Shown piece after piece: positions 1 to 11,120 of a stretch of 64,000 nt of DNA. Source of the stretch: Erodium maritimum (Eukaryota > Streptophyta > Magnoliopsida > Geraniales > Geraniaceae); assembly GCA_963921825.1 (NCBI GenBank), contig OY997594.1:62109675-62173674 (forward strand). Direction: 5' to 3'. Numbering within the stretch: position 1 is the stretch's first letter; each line of letters starts with the position of its first letter. A program made the position numbers and the translations under genes. The notes beneath the pieces were generated by a model. The model did no database searches and was not told the DNA's origin. It saw only the letters and a program-made list of their open reading frames with translations.

Positions 1-1480
1 GATATTAATTATGAAAAAAAATTCAACTTTTATTTATTTCAGAAACGATTTAATTAATGAATATTTAATTTCTTTATTAATTTTCAACATATTTTTCAAA
101 TTTTGTTTTCTTTTTCTCCTTTTCTTACTGTTTTTCCTTTTTTTTCTCAAAAAATCAAAAATAACTTATTAATCAAAACTAGTAAATTTGAGATCTCTCA
201 AGAACAAAATTGATTCAGGATAAAGAATGAAGCATTCATCTATATCTATTTTTTCAATTTATTAAGAAACACATGATTCAGAAAAAAATAAAAAAAAATT
301 GTTTGCTCGTATTCAAAAATCAGATTTGAGTCCCACTCCTTCCTCGTGGTCGATCAACTAGTCCAAGCTGATCTCAAAATCAAACAATCCCTCAGTACAT
401 TAAGACGATCCATATGTTACAAACTTAGAATTGCATTTGCAATCTCAAAACCCCCAAATCCAAGATGAATCCAAAAATCTGGGCTTTCACGAACTCAAAC
501 AAAATGAACAGATGAACCGAGAAGTCTATCAATAGATGGACCCATAAGTCTCAAAAATAAATAAAATGAACTTATCTGAACCTAAAACCATGAACAAATC
601 TGATGCTCACTTGGTCACCAGCGAGAACAACCCCAGAACTGCTCGTCGTTATTCGTGAAACTACTCATCGCCAAGCACTCACTGATCCCAGACGAGTTAG
701 GCAGGACACAGACCAAACCTAGATTTGGTCTATGGTAAGATTATGACAAAGGAAGTATATTGACCTGATCTAAAAAGCAGGACTAAATCGAGACATGAGG
801 TGTCTAAGGCGAGGCCTATGGGCGGCCAATGCCAACCAAGGTCTATGGAACCAATTAATCAAGTCTTGCTTAATTAATACTAAGTAAGCAAGACAAGGTT
901 TAACGTGTTGGTGATTCACCACCTAACCCCATCTTGTCTAGTCATACTTACCACCATACTTTGTCCTATTTACGCCTTATTTGTCACCATTCTTGTCTCA
1001 TGCCTTTAGTTTGACAAGTTGATGGAGTTTGTTATGTTTAATTCTTCCTTGTCAAACATAACAAACACAAGACACAAATAGGAAACAACTCTCTCTTATC
1101 TCCCTAAGTTTTGGCCAAGCTCTTATTCTCCTCTATTCTTTGTATTCTTGAGTCCTCTAAGCTTAGAACTACGTGGTTTTGATTCCGAAGAGGATACATA
1201 TATGTCTTGGAGAATCAAGCCCGATCATTGCTTATCTAGAATTCGTATATTGGGAAAAACAAGAAGAAAAACTGTGCAGAATTTTCCGCACACAATTGTC
1301 CGACCAACCACCTTCAAGAGCCCGATAGAAGGTTCATCCAAAGTCCGATGAAGCTCATTTTTGGAGTGAATGTTCTACACATATGGGTCTTCAAAATTCA
1401 AGGTGGAATTTTGATTTAAACAGTTCGTTATTCAAATACACAAGCTGAAAGTTGAGTCATTTCAGCAATTGGTAAGAATT
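1..1480. other. AT-rich intergenic DNA, nothing recognised
   Basis: This stretch is mostly AT-rich with frequent stops in all frames. I see no domain, no inverted-repeat termini and no RNA gene. The more mixed-composition part at about 600-1350 could be a decayed retroelement leader, but no motif supports a specific call. Confidence 0.4.
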
Positions 1481-1539
1481 GGTGATTTCAGTTATGTTTT
1501 GTGAATCTAATCGTGGTAGTTTTTCTTGCATGGTCTCGA

Positions 1540-2580
1540 GTTTTCTTCCCCTGAGAGTATGTGTTCATACCCTCCAACGAGTAAGATTCGTGAAATACTT
1601 TACCAATGGATACATGCGTCGGGTAAGATTCGTCGCCAAAGTCCTGTAGCCAAAGATTTTTTCCGACATCTGGACATATCCGTTGGGCAAGTGACATCCT
1701 CACATATATAACCCGGTGACTGAAGATGACCCGTCGTGGTTCAAGCAGTTCCATAAACTGCTCGAGGAAGGAAAAACACATTGCGAGTATATTATGAACA
1801 TAATACGTGACAAACCTGATGAGATTCCTTAACCCCCTGGTAGTACAAAACCCATGTTTAAGGAGAGGCCTACATGGTTAAACCTTGTTCAGGATGATCC
1901 TTAACCTACAAATAAGCATGTGTGGTTTAAGCACTTTGTTGAAATGGTAGAGGAAGACAAAGCAATGGACGAGCATATTATTGCAAGCCTGCATGCTGCT
2001 TAAGTCTATTATGCTATATGCTTGTGTGTTATGTTCCAACTAGCTATGACATCATTAATTATGTCTACAAATACTTTAATGTTTCGAAAACTTATATATG
2101 ATGAAGATATATGTACTCTTTTTATGTTTATATATGGATTATTGCATACAAGTTTAAGTTTTATTTACATATATGTACAAGCAATTAAGAAAATGGCTCG
2201 TATTTAAATATTCTTACTGTTACACTTTACCCACGGATGATACATCTGTTGATAAAGTATCTCTACTTTACCCACGAATACAGTTACTTGGGACTCTGTT
2301 ATTATATCCGTTGGTCAAGTCAAGACTTTACCCACGTATACAGTTACTTGGGACTCGTTTATGATATCCATTGGTCAATTTTTTACTTTATCCAAGGATG
2401 TAACATCCGTTGGTAAAATATTCTCACTTTTCTAGATAGATACAGGTTCTTGGGACTCGATTATTTTATCCGTTGGACAAGTCGTCACTTTACCAACGGA
2501 TGTAACATCCATGGGTAAAGTGTCATAACTTTACCCACAGACGTAATTTTATCTTTTGTACAAGTCAACTTCTACAGTTT
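1540..2580. repeat. CACTA-like subterminal repeat cluster
   Basis: Short variants of TTTACCCACGGATGTA and its complement TACATCCGTTGGTAAA recur in both orientations, densely between about 2210 and 2560 and more sparsely from about 1560. One pair at about 2490-2525 forms a near-perfect palindrome (ACTTTACCAACGGATGT against ACATCCATGGGTAAAGT). Dense short repeats in both orientations near the ends are typical of plant En/Spm (CACTA) elements. No CACTA terminal motif was found, so the class is an inference. Between 1710 and 2002 two short coding-like segments, both with a WFK-x-F core followed by acidic residues, look like a duplicated peptide interrupted by stops. Confidence 0.45.
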
Positions 2581-3474
2581 TGAAAGAGTACCCAACTCAA
2601 TCCCTCAGTTTTCATTGTTCGTAAATTTTATAACATTTTGGCGTATATTTTACACTGAAAGGTTTAATTTTGGCGTATATTTTACATGACCATGTCGAAG
2701 ATACGATTACCAGACAATACTTGCTATGTTCCAAGACCAATGACATTAGGTAATCCACGTCACTCGTCATCTTTGATTATGGAATACTAAGGTACGATTT
2801 GAAGTCGTGTTCGCACATTACACCTCCAAAAACAATTACAGGTTCTTCTCCATCCGTTGCAGATCTTCTTGTATTGCTAAGATGGTTGTTTTTTCCAAAC
2901 CGCATTCATGTCACTATATTTGATTATGGAAGTGTCTAAGACACTGTTCAGCGGGGTCCCCACGAGAATCCACCAGTACTGCCAGACTAAGTCGTTTCCG
3001 TATCTCCCAACATACACCTCTACAAGTTCCATGACCTGAACGTCAGACTAGCCGGCTTGGTAAATATGCTTCAGCTCCGACCAGAACTCATTGAAACACT
3101 TCATCTTCCGGTTAACGATGGTCCAGTGATATATACAGTTCTTAGCGGACCGCTCAGTCGCCGAGGTTTGACGGGTCACGTGGGCGAGCTCCCTCCGTAT
3201 GCCATCCCAAAAGGCATCACCGGATTAGTCACCTCATTGCTCCTTCAATTTTATCCACCTAAACACCAATGTATCCTTGTAAAACCTGCTTCGCTTTCAA
3301 AAAGGTATTAAATTGCAACTTGAAAACCTTAGGGTAGGTTTTTGAAACAAGTGAAAAAAAAAATATTTCAGGTCTAAATCAGGCCCGGTGCGCAGACCAG
3401 GCTGACCCAGCCGTCCCTGGGCCGCTCAGCCCATCAGGCTGGTTTTGGGGCCCAAGCCCGTTTGATGTCCCTGG

Positions 3475-3481
3475 TATAAAA
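3475..3481 (+). promoter_or_regulatory. TATA box of the solo LTR
   Basis: TATAAAA lies about 200 bp inside the LTR and is followed by a pyrimidine-rich leader starting near 3505. It is the likely core promoter of the original retrotransposon. Confidence 0.5.
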
Positions 3482-5129
3482 GCCTGAATAAGGGTTGAAA
3501 CCCTAATTTCTCTACGCAGCCTCTCAGTATCGTCTCCTCTCACCCTCTCTCCATTTCCGACCTCATCACCGTCTCCCTCTCATCTCGCCGGAAACGGCGT
3601 CTCCGACCACCGCTCACCTCCCTTCCTCACCAAGCCGACCTCCCCTCACTCCTTCTCCTTCTTCGAACTCCTCCCGACCTCTCTCCCTCTCAGGTCTTCG
3701 TTTCCGACCACACCAGCACCGACCGAGCCTCGCCGTCCTCTCACCAGTTCCGGCCACGTCCGACCACAGCTCATCCCCGACCTCCCCTTCGCCATCGATC
3801 CCCTCCGCCGGCCGTCTCTCCGTCCTCACTCAGTCCCGAGCCCGAGCTCGTCCTCCCACGACCACGCCGCCGGCCAGATCCTCTCCCTCACCGTCCGTCT
3901 GCAACTCCGACCACCCTCTCCCTCACCTCTCCCTCATCTCCGTCCAACCACGCCACCACCGAGCCCCTCTTCTCCGTCCAGCATTGACCGCCCCACCGCC
4001 GTCTCCTTCGTCTCCGACCCCGTCTTCCTCTAACCCGAGCTCGCGCCGTCGCCGGCGAGCTCATCAGATCCGGGACGGGACCGAGCCGTCCGGATCTGAG
4101 GCGAGAAAGGCCCCCGCCGTGCTCCGCCGTGCTCCACCACCTCGTCTTTCCCTTTGTCCACGGTGAGATCTCACCCACGGAGTTTGGTCGCCGGCGATGG
4201 CTTCGCCGGTGGCCGGTTTCGTGTTCATTAACGTCTTCCCGCTTACTTCTGTCCCGTATTTACCTTAATCTGATCGGTTTTGATCTGTGTTGCTACTTGA
4301 ATCTGGACAACTTGGGCACAGTTTTGGTGAAGCAAATCAAATGAAAAGAAATATCAATTAAAACGGAAAGTGTTTAAAAAAATGACTTGAATCCGTTAAA
4401 TGAGAAAAGAAATCGTTTAAAAACGGGAACAAAATCAGAGTTAATTAAAGAGGATTGTCATTTGAAACGAAAATTAATTGTCTAAGGGAAAAAGGAAATC
4501 AGGTGTTGAGTTCTTAAGAAATTTGATAAAACTAAATCTGATTAAATTAGAAAGGGTTTTAAAACGATATTCGGTTATTAAAATTAAACTTGAGTTAAGT
4601 TAAATCGAAAAGGGAAAACGAAATCAGATCGGCTTTAGAAGGGTTTTGGACCAAAGTCTCGAGTTTGGAAAAGAGCAGAAGGAAATCGTTTCGTTTTAAA
4701 ATCAAAGTCGGAATTAGATAAAGCAAAGGAGTTTCAAAGACGGTTTTGAGTTAAAATTGGTTTTAACTGGGTTTTGGATCAATCTGGGTTCGGTGCGCGG
4801 GTGCTCGAACCCGATCCGTCGTAATCCCGCTTTTATCCCGCTCGAGTTTAAAGGACAACTGTCGGTTTTAAACTGGATTAATCGTGACCTTTAAATTAAC
4901 CTGGGAACCGACTCTAATTATGGCTTTCGTGTTATCTTTAGCGTTCGGCTTCGATCGAAGTGAAGCCCGGGGGTAGCGAGCCAGAACGTCAGCAGCTAGG
5001 AAGCGTAGCGAGTGTTCTTCGGTTGAGGTAGGGAAAAGTAGCCGGATCTCGGCCCTGACTAGGGAAAGTTAACAGTAGAATTGCATGTGACACCGGGGTG
5101 TCGTGGGTTGAGTAGGTTTATTTAAATAT

Positions 5130-5780
5130 TAGAAAAGCATGATATGGGATCGTAGTAATTATTAGAAATGCATGATACGGGATCGTAGCGATTATGAGAA
5201 AAGCATGTGACACTTAGTAGTGTCGTAGGAGCAGAGAACTTAGCGTTAATTGATTTACTGGAGGCATATGACCATGCCCGGAGGTTGATTGCGAACTTAT
5301 CGACATTAGGAGTACTGGAGGCATATGACCATGCCCGGAGGTTGTTTGTGAAACTAGCGATCTTAGGACTGTTGGAGGCATCGTTTATGCCGGAGGTTGT
5401 TGTGCGTTATTGATTGTTGAGTTTGGGTGGCCTTGAGAGCCCGTGTTAATTGTTGTTGAGTTTGGGTGGCCTTGAGAGCCCGTGTTAATTGTTGTTGAGT
5501 TTTGGGTGGCCTTGAGAGCCCGTGTTACTATTGCTGAGTCTTGGGTGGCCATGAGAGCCCGTGTTGTCGTTTTGGTGTTTTGGGTGGCCGTGAGTGCCGT
5601 GGGGTTGTGAACCCGTGTCGTTACTATTGGTGGTTTTGAGTGGCCGCGAGTGCCCGTGGGGTCGTTGACCCGTGAGTCACAGTTGATGTATCTTGGGAGG
5701 CCGTGAGTGCCTGTGGGGCTGTTGAGTCCGTGTTTTAGGGTTGGTGTCTTGGGTGGCCATGAGTGCCTGTGGAGTGTTGG
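5130..5780 (+). repeat. Tandem repeats inside the solo LTR
   Basis: Three tandem families follow one another. A 45-bp type unit around GCATGATACGGGATCGTAG lies at about 5135-5215. A roughly 75-bp unit containing GGAGGCATATGACCATGCCC lies at about 5260-5345. A unit of about 45-50 bp built on TTGGGTGGCCTTGAGAGCCC is repeated about eight times with increasing divergence between 5425 and 5780. Two further duplications lie at 5970-6055 (GGTCGACAGCCTGATCCGAC) and 6098-6150 (TTTGCGATCCTTTGTGATCT). Confidence 0.7.
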
Positions 5781-6967
5781 ACTTGTGTTGTTGCTGTCTG
5801 TTGAACTGTGTTTGTGATTGTGATTGTGGTTACCTGAGGTTGTGGGCCCGCTTCATTAAACGGGGGTCCTCGATCACACGCGTCTGCACGTTCAGACGGG
5901 GTAGGGGGCCCGCCCGTCAATAAAGGGGTCCTGGCCGCGCGTGTGTGGTTCGGTGGTTGTGAGTGTGATAGGTCGACAGCCTGATCCGACTTAGTGTCGA
6001 TGAACTGCAAAGGTCGACAGCCTGATCCGACTTAGTGTCGAGGAATTGCGATAGGTCGATCCTGGACCTGAGTGAGGGAGATTACTGAGCAGCTGGTTTG
6101 CGATCCTTTGTGATCTTGTTTGGTTTGCGATCCTTTGTGATCTTGTTTGGTGTTGCGTCGTTTCTTTCGAGTCCTTGGGAGAGGTCGTGATCGTTGTGTC
6201 GGGTCTACTTTACGAGTCAAGGTGTTGATTTGGTCAAGGTAGGTAACAATGAGTGTATGATCAGTCAGAGTCCTTGGGTTGGGGACAGTGTCCCCCGGTG
6301 TTGACTTTATTATTGGCGTCACCGGCATTGTTTGCTAATTATGCCGTAGTCAGTCTGTTATCCGTGGTGGTGAGCGAACGCTCACCCCTAGCTACTTTTC
6401 CTACAGGTACTGATCACAGGAAGGACTAGGCGAGCTCTCGAAGCTTGTGGAGCTAGGAGCGGAGTCCGGGTTTTTTTTGAGTCTAGTGACGGATGCCTAC
6501 TTTTGTCCACTTGTTGGAACGTGTTTTAAATTGTAATTATCATTTTGTTGAACTAAACTGGTATTGTAAAGTGTTTTAATGGAAGAGGTTTCAAAGTGTT
6601 TTCTTATTTTAAACGTTCGCGTCCCGAGTTCGGTTTACTGAAATTGGGGCGTGACAATCCTCCTCGAGCCGACTCCATTTCCGATACATGCGTAGCATTC
6701 TTGGCGGGTTGACGTTAAGTCGAGCATACAAGACAATCGATGGGATTTGTGTTCCCAGTTCTGGCTTGCCGTGATACTAAGGGGGGGTTCCGCTCGAGCT
6801 CGACTCCATGGACGACCCTTCGAATGGGGTGTTATCTGTAATTGGTGGAGAATTGGAGGTGGGACACACGACAGGTGGACAAGTAGAGGTGGAGAAACAG
6901 TAGTGGAAAACTATTAGTTTTGTGCCCTAGGCCAATCTTTTCATGTATGACATTATCATTTATTAAT

Positions 6968-8324
6968 GGGTTATTATCATACGGGTACCCTAAAAATACT
7001 TGGTTTTCATCCGAGAACCCTAAAAATAATTTGTGACAGATAAGTACCTAAACGAAACATTGTGTTTCAAATCAGTACCCGCCGTTAGTTTTCCATGCAC
7101 ATGACCCCAATTTTTTTAAAAATGACAACACTACCATTTGCTCCATTAAAACCCTAAATTCCATTCCTCTTCATTTACTTTACTTCATCTGCTACTCAAA
7201 ACCTTTCTACCTCACGTTTCTTCTTCTTCTTTCTAATATGTTGCAGCAACAACCATTGATACTTCGAATTTGCAGCATGAGAACCTGTTCATATCAGTAG
7301 CTTTTTCTGGCCGGAGTCGAACAAGCCAGGAGGAGGGAAGGGGGCGAGCTCCGGTAAGTCAGGGCCAGCGAGGGTGGGAAGCGACGACCAGATCTGGTCG
7401 CCCTCGCCGGATTCCATGGAGCATGGCTTTAGGATCTCGCCTATTACCTGAGTTTTGGGGTTAGATCTGCAAAACATATTTGGTTGCCTTTGATTTTTGA
7501 GGACTCAATACAAATCTGTAGACACTTTTTCCTCATCTCCTCTCTTTTTTATTTTTAAATCTGTGAATGGGGTTTCCCCTAGATGAACACATATTGCTCT
7601 ATGAAAAATCTCAATGAATATGCAGGTTCCATGTCACAGGAAAGAGTAACAAATCTGATTTTTCTAAATTTGGAATAGATCCATTCACCATATTCATGAC
7701 ACAACTATAAACTAAAAGAAGAAAGAACACAAATAATTATGAAATCTGATTTTTCTAATAAAACTGATTTTTTAAAATAAAACTGATTTTATGAAATAAA
7801 AAGTGATTTAAAAATAAATAAATCTGATTTAAAAAAAATAAAACTGAATTTTTTAAATAAATAAATCAGATTTAAAAAATAAAACTGATTTAAAAAAATA
7901 TGATTTAAAAAAAATAAAACTGATTTTTTGAATTAAAGAGTGATTTAAAAATAAAAAAATATGATTTTTAAAAATAAAACTGACTTTTTAAATAAAAAGT
8001 GATTTAAAAAAATTAAATCTGATTTTCAAAAATAAAATATTGATTTTTTAAAATAAAATAAATAAATTGATTTTAAGAAAATAAATAAATGGAAATAGTG
8101 TTTTAAATTCAATGGCATGAGTTTGAAAATTTGACTGTTAGTGAGGGGTATTTTCGACTTTTTATGTGTTTGGATGGAAAAATGGATGGAAAATAGACAA
8201 AAACTAACAGCGGGTACTATGTTGAAACAAAATGTTTCGTTTGGGTACTGATGTGTCACAAATTTTGGTTAGGGTACTCGGATGAAAACCAAGTATTTTT
8301 AGGGTACTCGGATGATAATAACCC
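6968..8324. mobile_element. Mutator-like element with 9-bp duplication
   Basis: Terminal inverted repeats of about 120 bp (GGGTTATTATCAT at each outer end) are flanked by the 9-bp direct repeat TTTATTAAT at 6959-6967 and 8325-8333. A 9-bp duplication is diagnostic of Mutator-superfamily elements. The TIR contains its own short direct repeats (ACCCTAAAAATACTTGG). Internally there is a pyrimidine-rich leader (7140-7240), a GC-rich exon-like stretch (7290-7465) and a long AT-rich tract made of variants of AAAACTGATTTTTTAAAATA (7735-8090). No transposase is present, so it is non-autonomous. Confidence 0.85.
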
Positions 8325-9294
8325 TTTATTAATACATTGGCACTTTCATTATTATTTTGTTAAATGTTAATCGCGTGAATAATCGACTCTTTCAAAGATC
8401 ATCAAGTAAGTGACCTGATGGTGAAACTCTTAGAATAAAAAAGAGTGTTATTCCAATGATCCCTGGTTTTACCGATATACTAACACTAGTATGATGTTGG
8501 CTGATGATCACGTTTTAGTGATCATTCATATTGGATATGAAGTCAAATCATAGATGTCATTTAGGGAAATGGTACTGGATGACCCACTGTGAGAATACTA
8601 TATAGGAACTGTCATGAGTATTTCTCAGTGCTGTAATATGACTTAATTCCTTTGACCTTATAGTAGTCATGGATTTCTACATAGGTGGTTGTGTGTCTTG
8701 ACGCAGTTCAACGTTGTCTTTAACTGGGCAACAATAAAGATTGTTGTTGAATACATAATTGTCTATGTGAGGATTATGAGCGACTGATAAGGGATTTTTC
8801 ACTCATGTAAATATGAGAGATATCGTTTAGGCCCCTTGATAAGTGAGACTGCAGAAATGCATGGCCATGCAAATCGATAATGAGTTATCACTTGCAGTCT
8901 ACTTAAGATCAAGAAACTAACGATCGAATAAAATAAGGATGATTATCCTATGCCTTATATTCGATCGAGATATCGATGATAAAGGGATTATGATATTAAC
9001 GGTAATAGGTTAAATCGGATTGACGATCTTCATACAACTTTGGGAAGCCATAATGCCTTGCTAGAGGCCAATTATGACATGTGGACGAAACGGGGATTTC
9101 GGGCTCACTGCCAACGTCGTATGAGCCTACAGGGTCACACACAACAACAAGCCCAAAATCGAATTGGACTATAGAAGTCAATTAAGTGAATATAATTATA
9201 TTATATTTGATATAATATAAATTTATTCATTACTCGTTTTTTAATTACCAATATAATGAAATTATATTAGGTAATTATATGAAGAAGAAAAAAT

Positions 9295-9312
9295 GATATA
9301 TATATATATATA
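9295..9312. repeat. (TA)n microsatellite left of the stacked array
   Basis: An uninterrupted TA tract that separates LTR copy A from element E1. It is the left boundary of the five-element array and the presumed original insertion target. Confidence 0.9.
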
Positions 9313-11106
9313 GGGTACAATCCGTTGTAAATGAAGTTTATATTGTAAAATGTAAATAGATCTTAATCATTGGATTAGATTAGATGGAAGGATGAGATTA
9401 AAATAGTCATTAATGACATAAATGTAAATATAAGAAACTTTAAATATATTAATGACATTTTATATGGAATGAGTAAATTTGATTTTATTACTGTAATTTT
9501 ATTTTTTTATGGTTAAAAAATCTGATTTTTTTAATAAATTCGAAAATATTTTTGTATACAATTTTTTAAAAAAATATTCAGTTTTTTCATATTACAAATA
9601 ATTTATTACAGTAATTTGTAATCAATATTACAGTAATTTATAGCTAATATTACAATAATTTGTAATCCGATTTAACCTTAACTTGTAGTCAATATTACAA
9701 ATAATTTATTACAGTAATTTATAACTAATATTACAGTACTTGGTAATCAATATTACAACATATTACAACCGATATTATAGCAAATTACTATAGATGTTAC
9801 AATATATTACAACCGATATTATAGCAAATGACTATAGATGTTACAGAAAATAAAAAACGATGTTATAGTATATTACAACCGATATTACAGCAAATTACTA
9901 TAGATGTTACAGAAAATAACAAACGATGTTACATTATATTACAACCGATATTACAACAAATTACTATAGATGTTACAGAAAATAACAAACGATGTTACAT
10001 TATATTACAACCGATATTACAACAAATTACTATAGATGTTACAGTATAGTACAACCAATATTACAGCAAATTACCATAGATGTTACAGAAAATAACAAAC
10101 GATGTTACAATATATTACAACCGATATTACAACAAATTACTATAGATGTTACAGAAAATAACAAACGATGTCACAATATAGTACAACCGATATTACAGCA
10201 AATTACTATAGATGTTATAGAAAATAACAAACGATCTTACAGTATACTACAACCGATATTACAGCAACTTACTATAGATGTTACAACAGAAATTACAAAC
10301 GATGTTACAGCATATTATAATCGATAGTACATCAAATTAGTACAGATGTTACAGCAGATTAAGCTCTCTTTAATTGATACAAAAAAAAAACAACTAAGAG
10401 AGCTTTTTGTCATTTAATATAGTTCCGGTTTAAAAAAAATGAAAAATGGCATCCAAAGACATGATGAACCTACTTACTCACATTCATGATTTTTGTAACT
10501 GGAGTTCAAAATGAAAACAGAAAATGCATGGAAAACATATACCAACTACTCTTCTCCGTTGTAATTTTTTGACCTGGAAGAGGAGGAGCGATGGCGGGCT
10601 TCACGGGAACGGAGGAGCTGTTGGAACAGTGACGAGGACTGGAGCAAAGATTCCGGCGAGGTCGTGTGTTGTTCGTGGCTCTGGCTTTCTGGCGTGGCTG
10701 TAACCACAGGCTTTCCCCGATCTGCAACCAAGCAGCTGTGGCGGGACTGAGAGGATAAGGTCGGGGTGGCAGCGCTGGTTCGTGGCAGCTCCGGTAGGTG
10801 GGCGGCGATTCTGAATGGAAGCATGAGAGGCGGATGGCGGCAACGAATAAGACACGAGAGACATGAAAAAGATGAAATCGTAAATAGGTTTGGTGGGTAT
10901 AATAGTTGGGGTAAAATTAGGAGTTTAAAATACGAAAACACCCTTAGACACATGTAAAATCCCAAAAATAAAATTAGAATTATTGTATATTCCGATATTT
11001 CCATTAATAGTGATGAAATAATCTAGGCCTTTTATTTTTCAAATCTAGTGAATGAGATTTATTTACATTTTACAAGTTAAGAGCCTATTTACAACGGATT
11101 GTGTAC
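9313..11106. mobile_element. (TA)n-flanked inverted-repeat element E1
   Basis: The left end starts GGGTACAATCCGTTGTAAAT and the right end, read in reverse, is GTACACAATCCGTTGTAAAT. The inverted repeat extends about 65 bp at roughly 80% identity by eye. Both sides abut pure TA tracts. Inside are an AT-rich stretch, a 22/66-bp minisatellite (9766-10362) and a GC-rich exon-like module on the minus strand (about 10546-10860). No transposase is seen. Targeting of TA microsatellites recalls the rice Micron elements, but class assignment is an inference. Confidence 0.75.
9766..10362. repeat. 22-bp/66-bp higher-order minisatellite
   Basis: The array is built of 22-bp units of the form GATGTTACAGAAAATAACAA plus two bases. 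Three variants alternate to give a 66-bp higher-order period, repeated about eight times. Because 66 is a multiple of three, an open frame of 22-residue repeats (ITIDVTENNKR...) persists on the plus strand through 9828-10327. That openness is a by-product of the period and is not evidence of a protein. Upstream, 9600-9765 holds looser related copies around ATTACAGTAATTTATA. Confidence 0.85.
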
Positions 11107-11120
11107 ATATATATATATAT
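11107..11120. repeat. (TA)n tract shared by E1 and E2
   Basis: A 14-bp TA tract is the only sequence between the right end of E1 and the left end of E2. Confidence 0.9.

Larger units (their letters stand above)
3278..6656 (+). mobile_element. Solo LTR, probably Ty3/gypsy type
   Basis: The segment starts TGTAAAACC and ends GGGGCGTGACA, and is flanked by the 5-bp direct repeat ATCCT at 3273-3277 and 6657-6661. Deleting it rejoins the reading frame of the interrupted SANT-like pseudogene, which independently supports both boundaries. A TATAAAA box at 3475-3481 is followed by a CT-rich leader, as expected for U3/R, so the element's own strand is plus. At 3,379 bp it matches the long LTRs of plant chromovirus-type elements. 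Only one LTR and no internal coding region are present, so it is a solo LTR formed by LTR-LTR recombination. The superfamily is inferred from length and the closing GGGGCGTGACA. Confidence 0.65.
2850..6809 (-). pseudogene. Decayed SANT/trihelix-like gene split by a solo LTR
   Basis: Read on the minus strand, a possible start at 6809-6807 begins MESSSSGTPP and leads through YRKWSRLEEDTLVFRWIKL to about 6657. The same reading resumes below the LTR at 3277-3273 and continues with SGDAFWDGIRREL and RKMKCFNEFWSELKHIYQAG to about 2960. This E-D-x(n)-W-x(n)-FW-x-x-I pattern followed by a basic helix is typical of the SANT/trihelix-like proteins that accompany plant PIF/Harbinger transposases and of related NAM-associated host genes. 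In-frame stops interrupt it, so it is a pseudogene. Whether it descended from a transposon ORF or a host gene cannot be settled from the sequence. Confidence 0.55.

Noticed and set aside
9828-10327. Open frames encoding 22-residue repeats (ITIDVTENNK type)
   Set aside because: They follow mechanically from a 66-bp tandem period in AT-rich DNA. There is no start context, no domain, and the units vary like DNA repeats rather than codons.
9766-10362. CRISPR-like repeat array
   Set aside because: The array is a continuous minisatellite with no unique spacers, in a plant nuclear context.
10546-11004. 152-residue minus-strand frame in E1
   Set aside because: Several overlapping frames exist on both strands of the same GC-rich module, and no domain is visible. 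It is better described as an exon-like module of the element.
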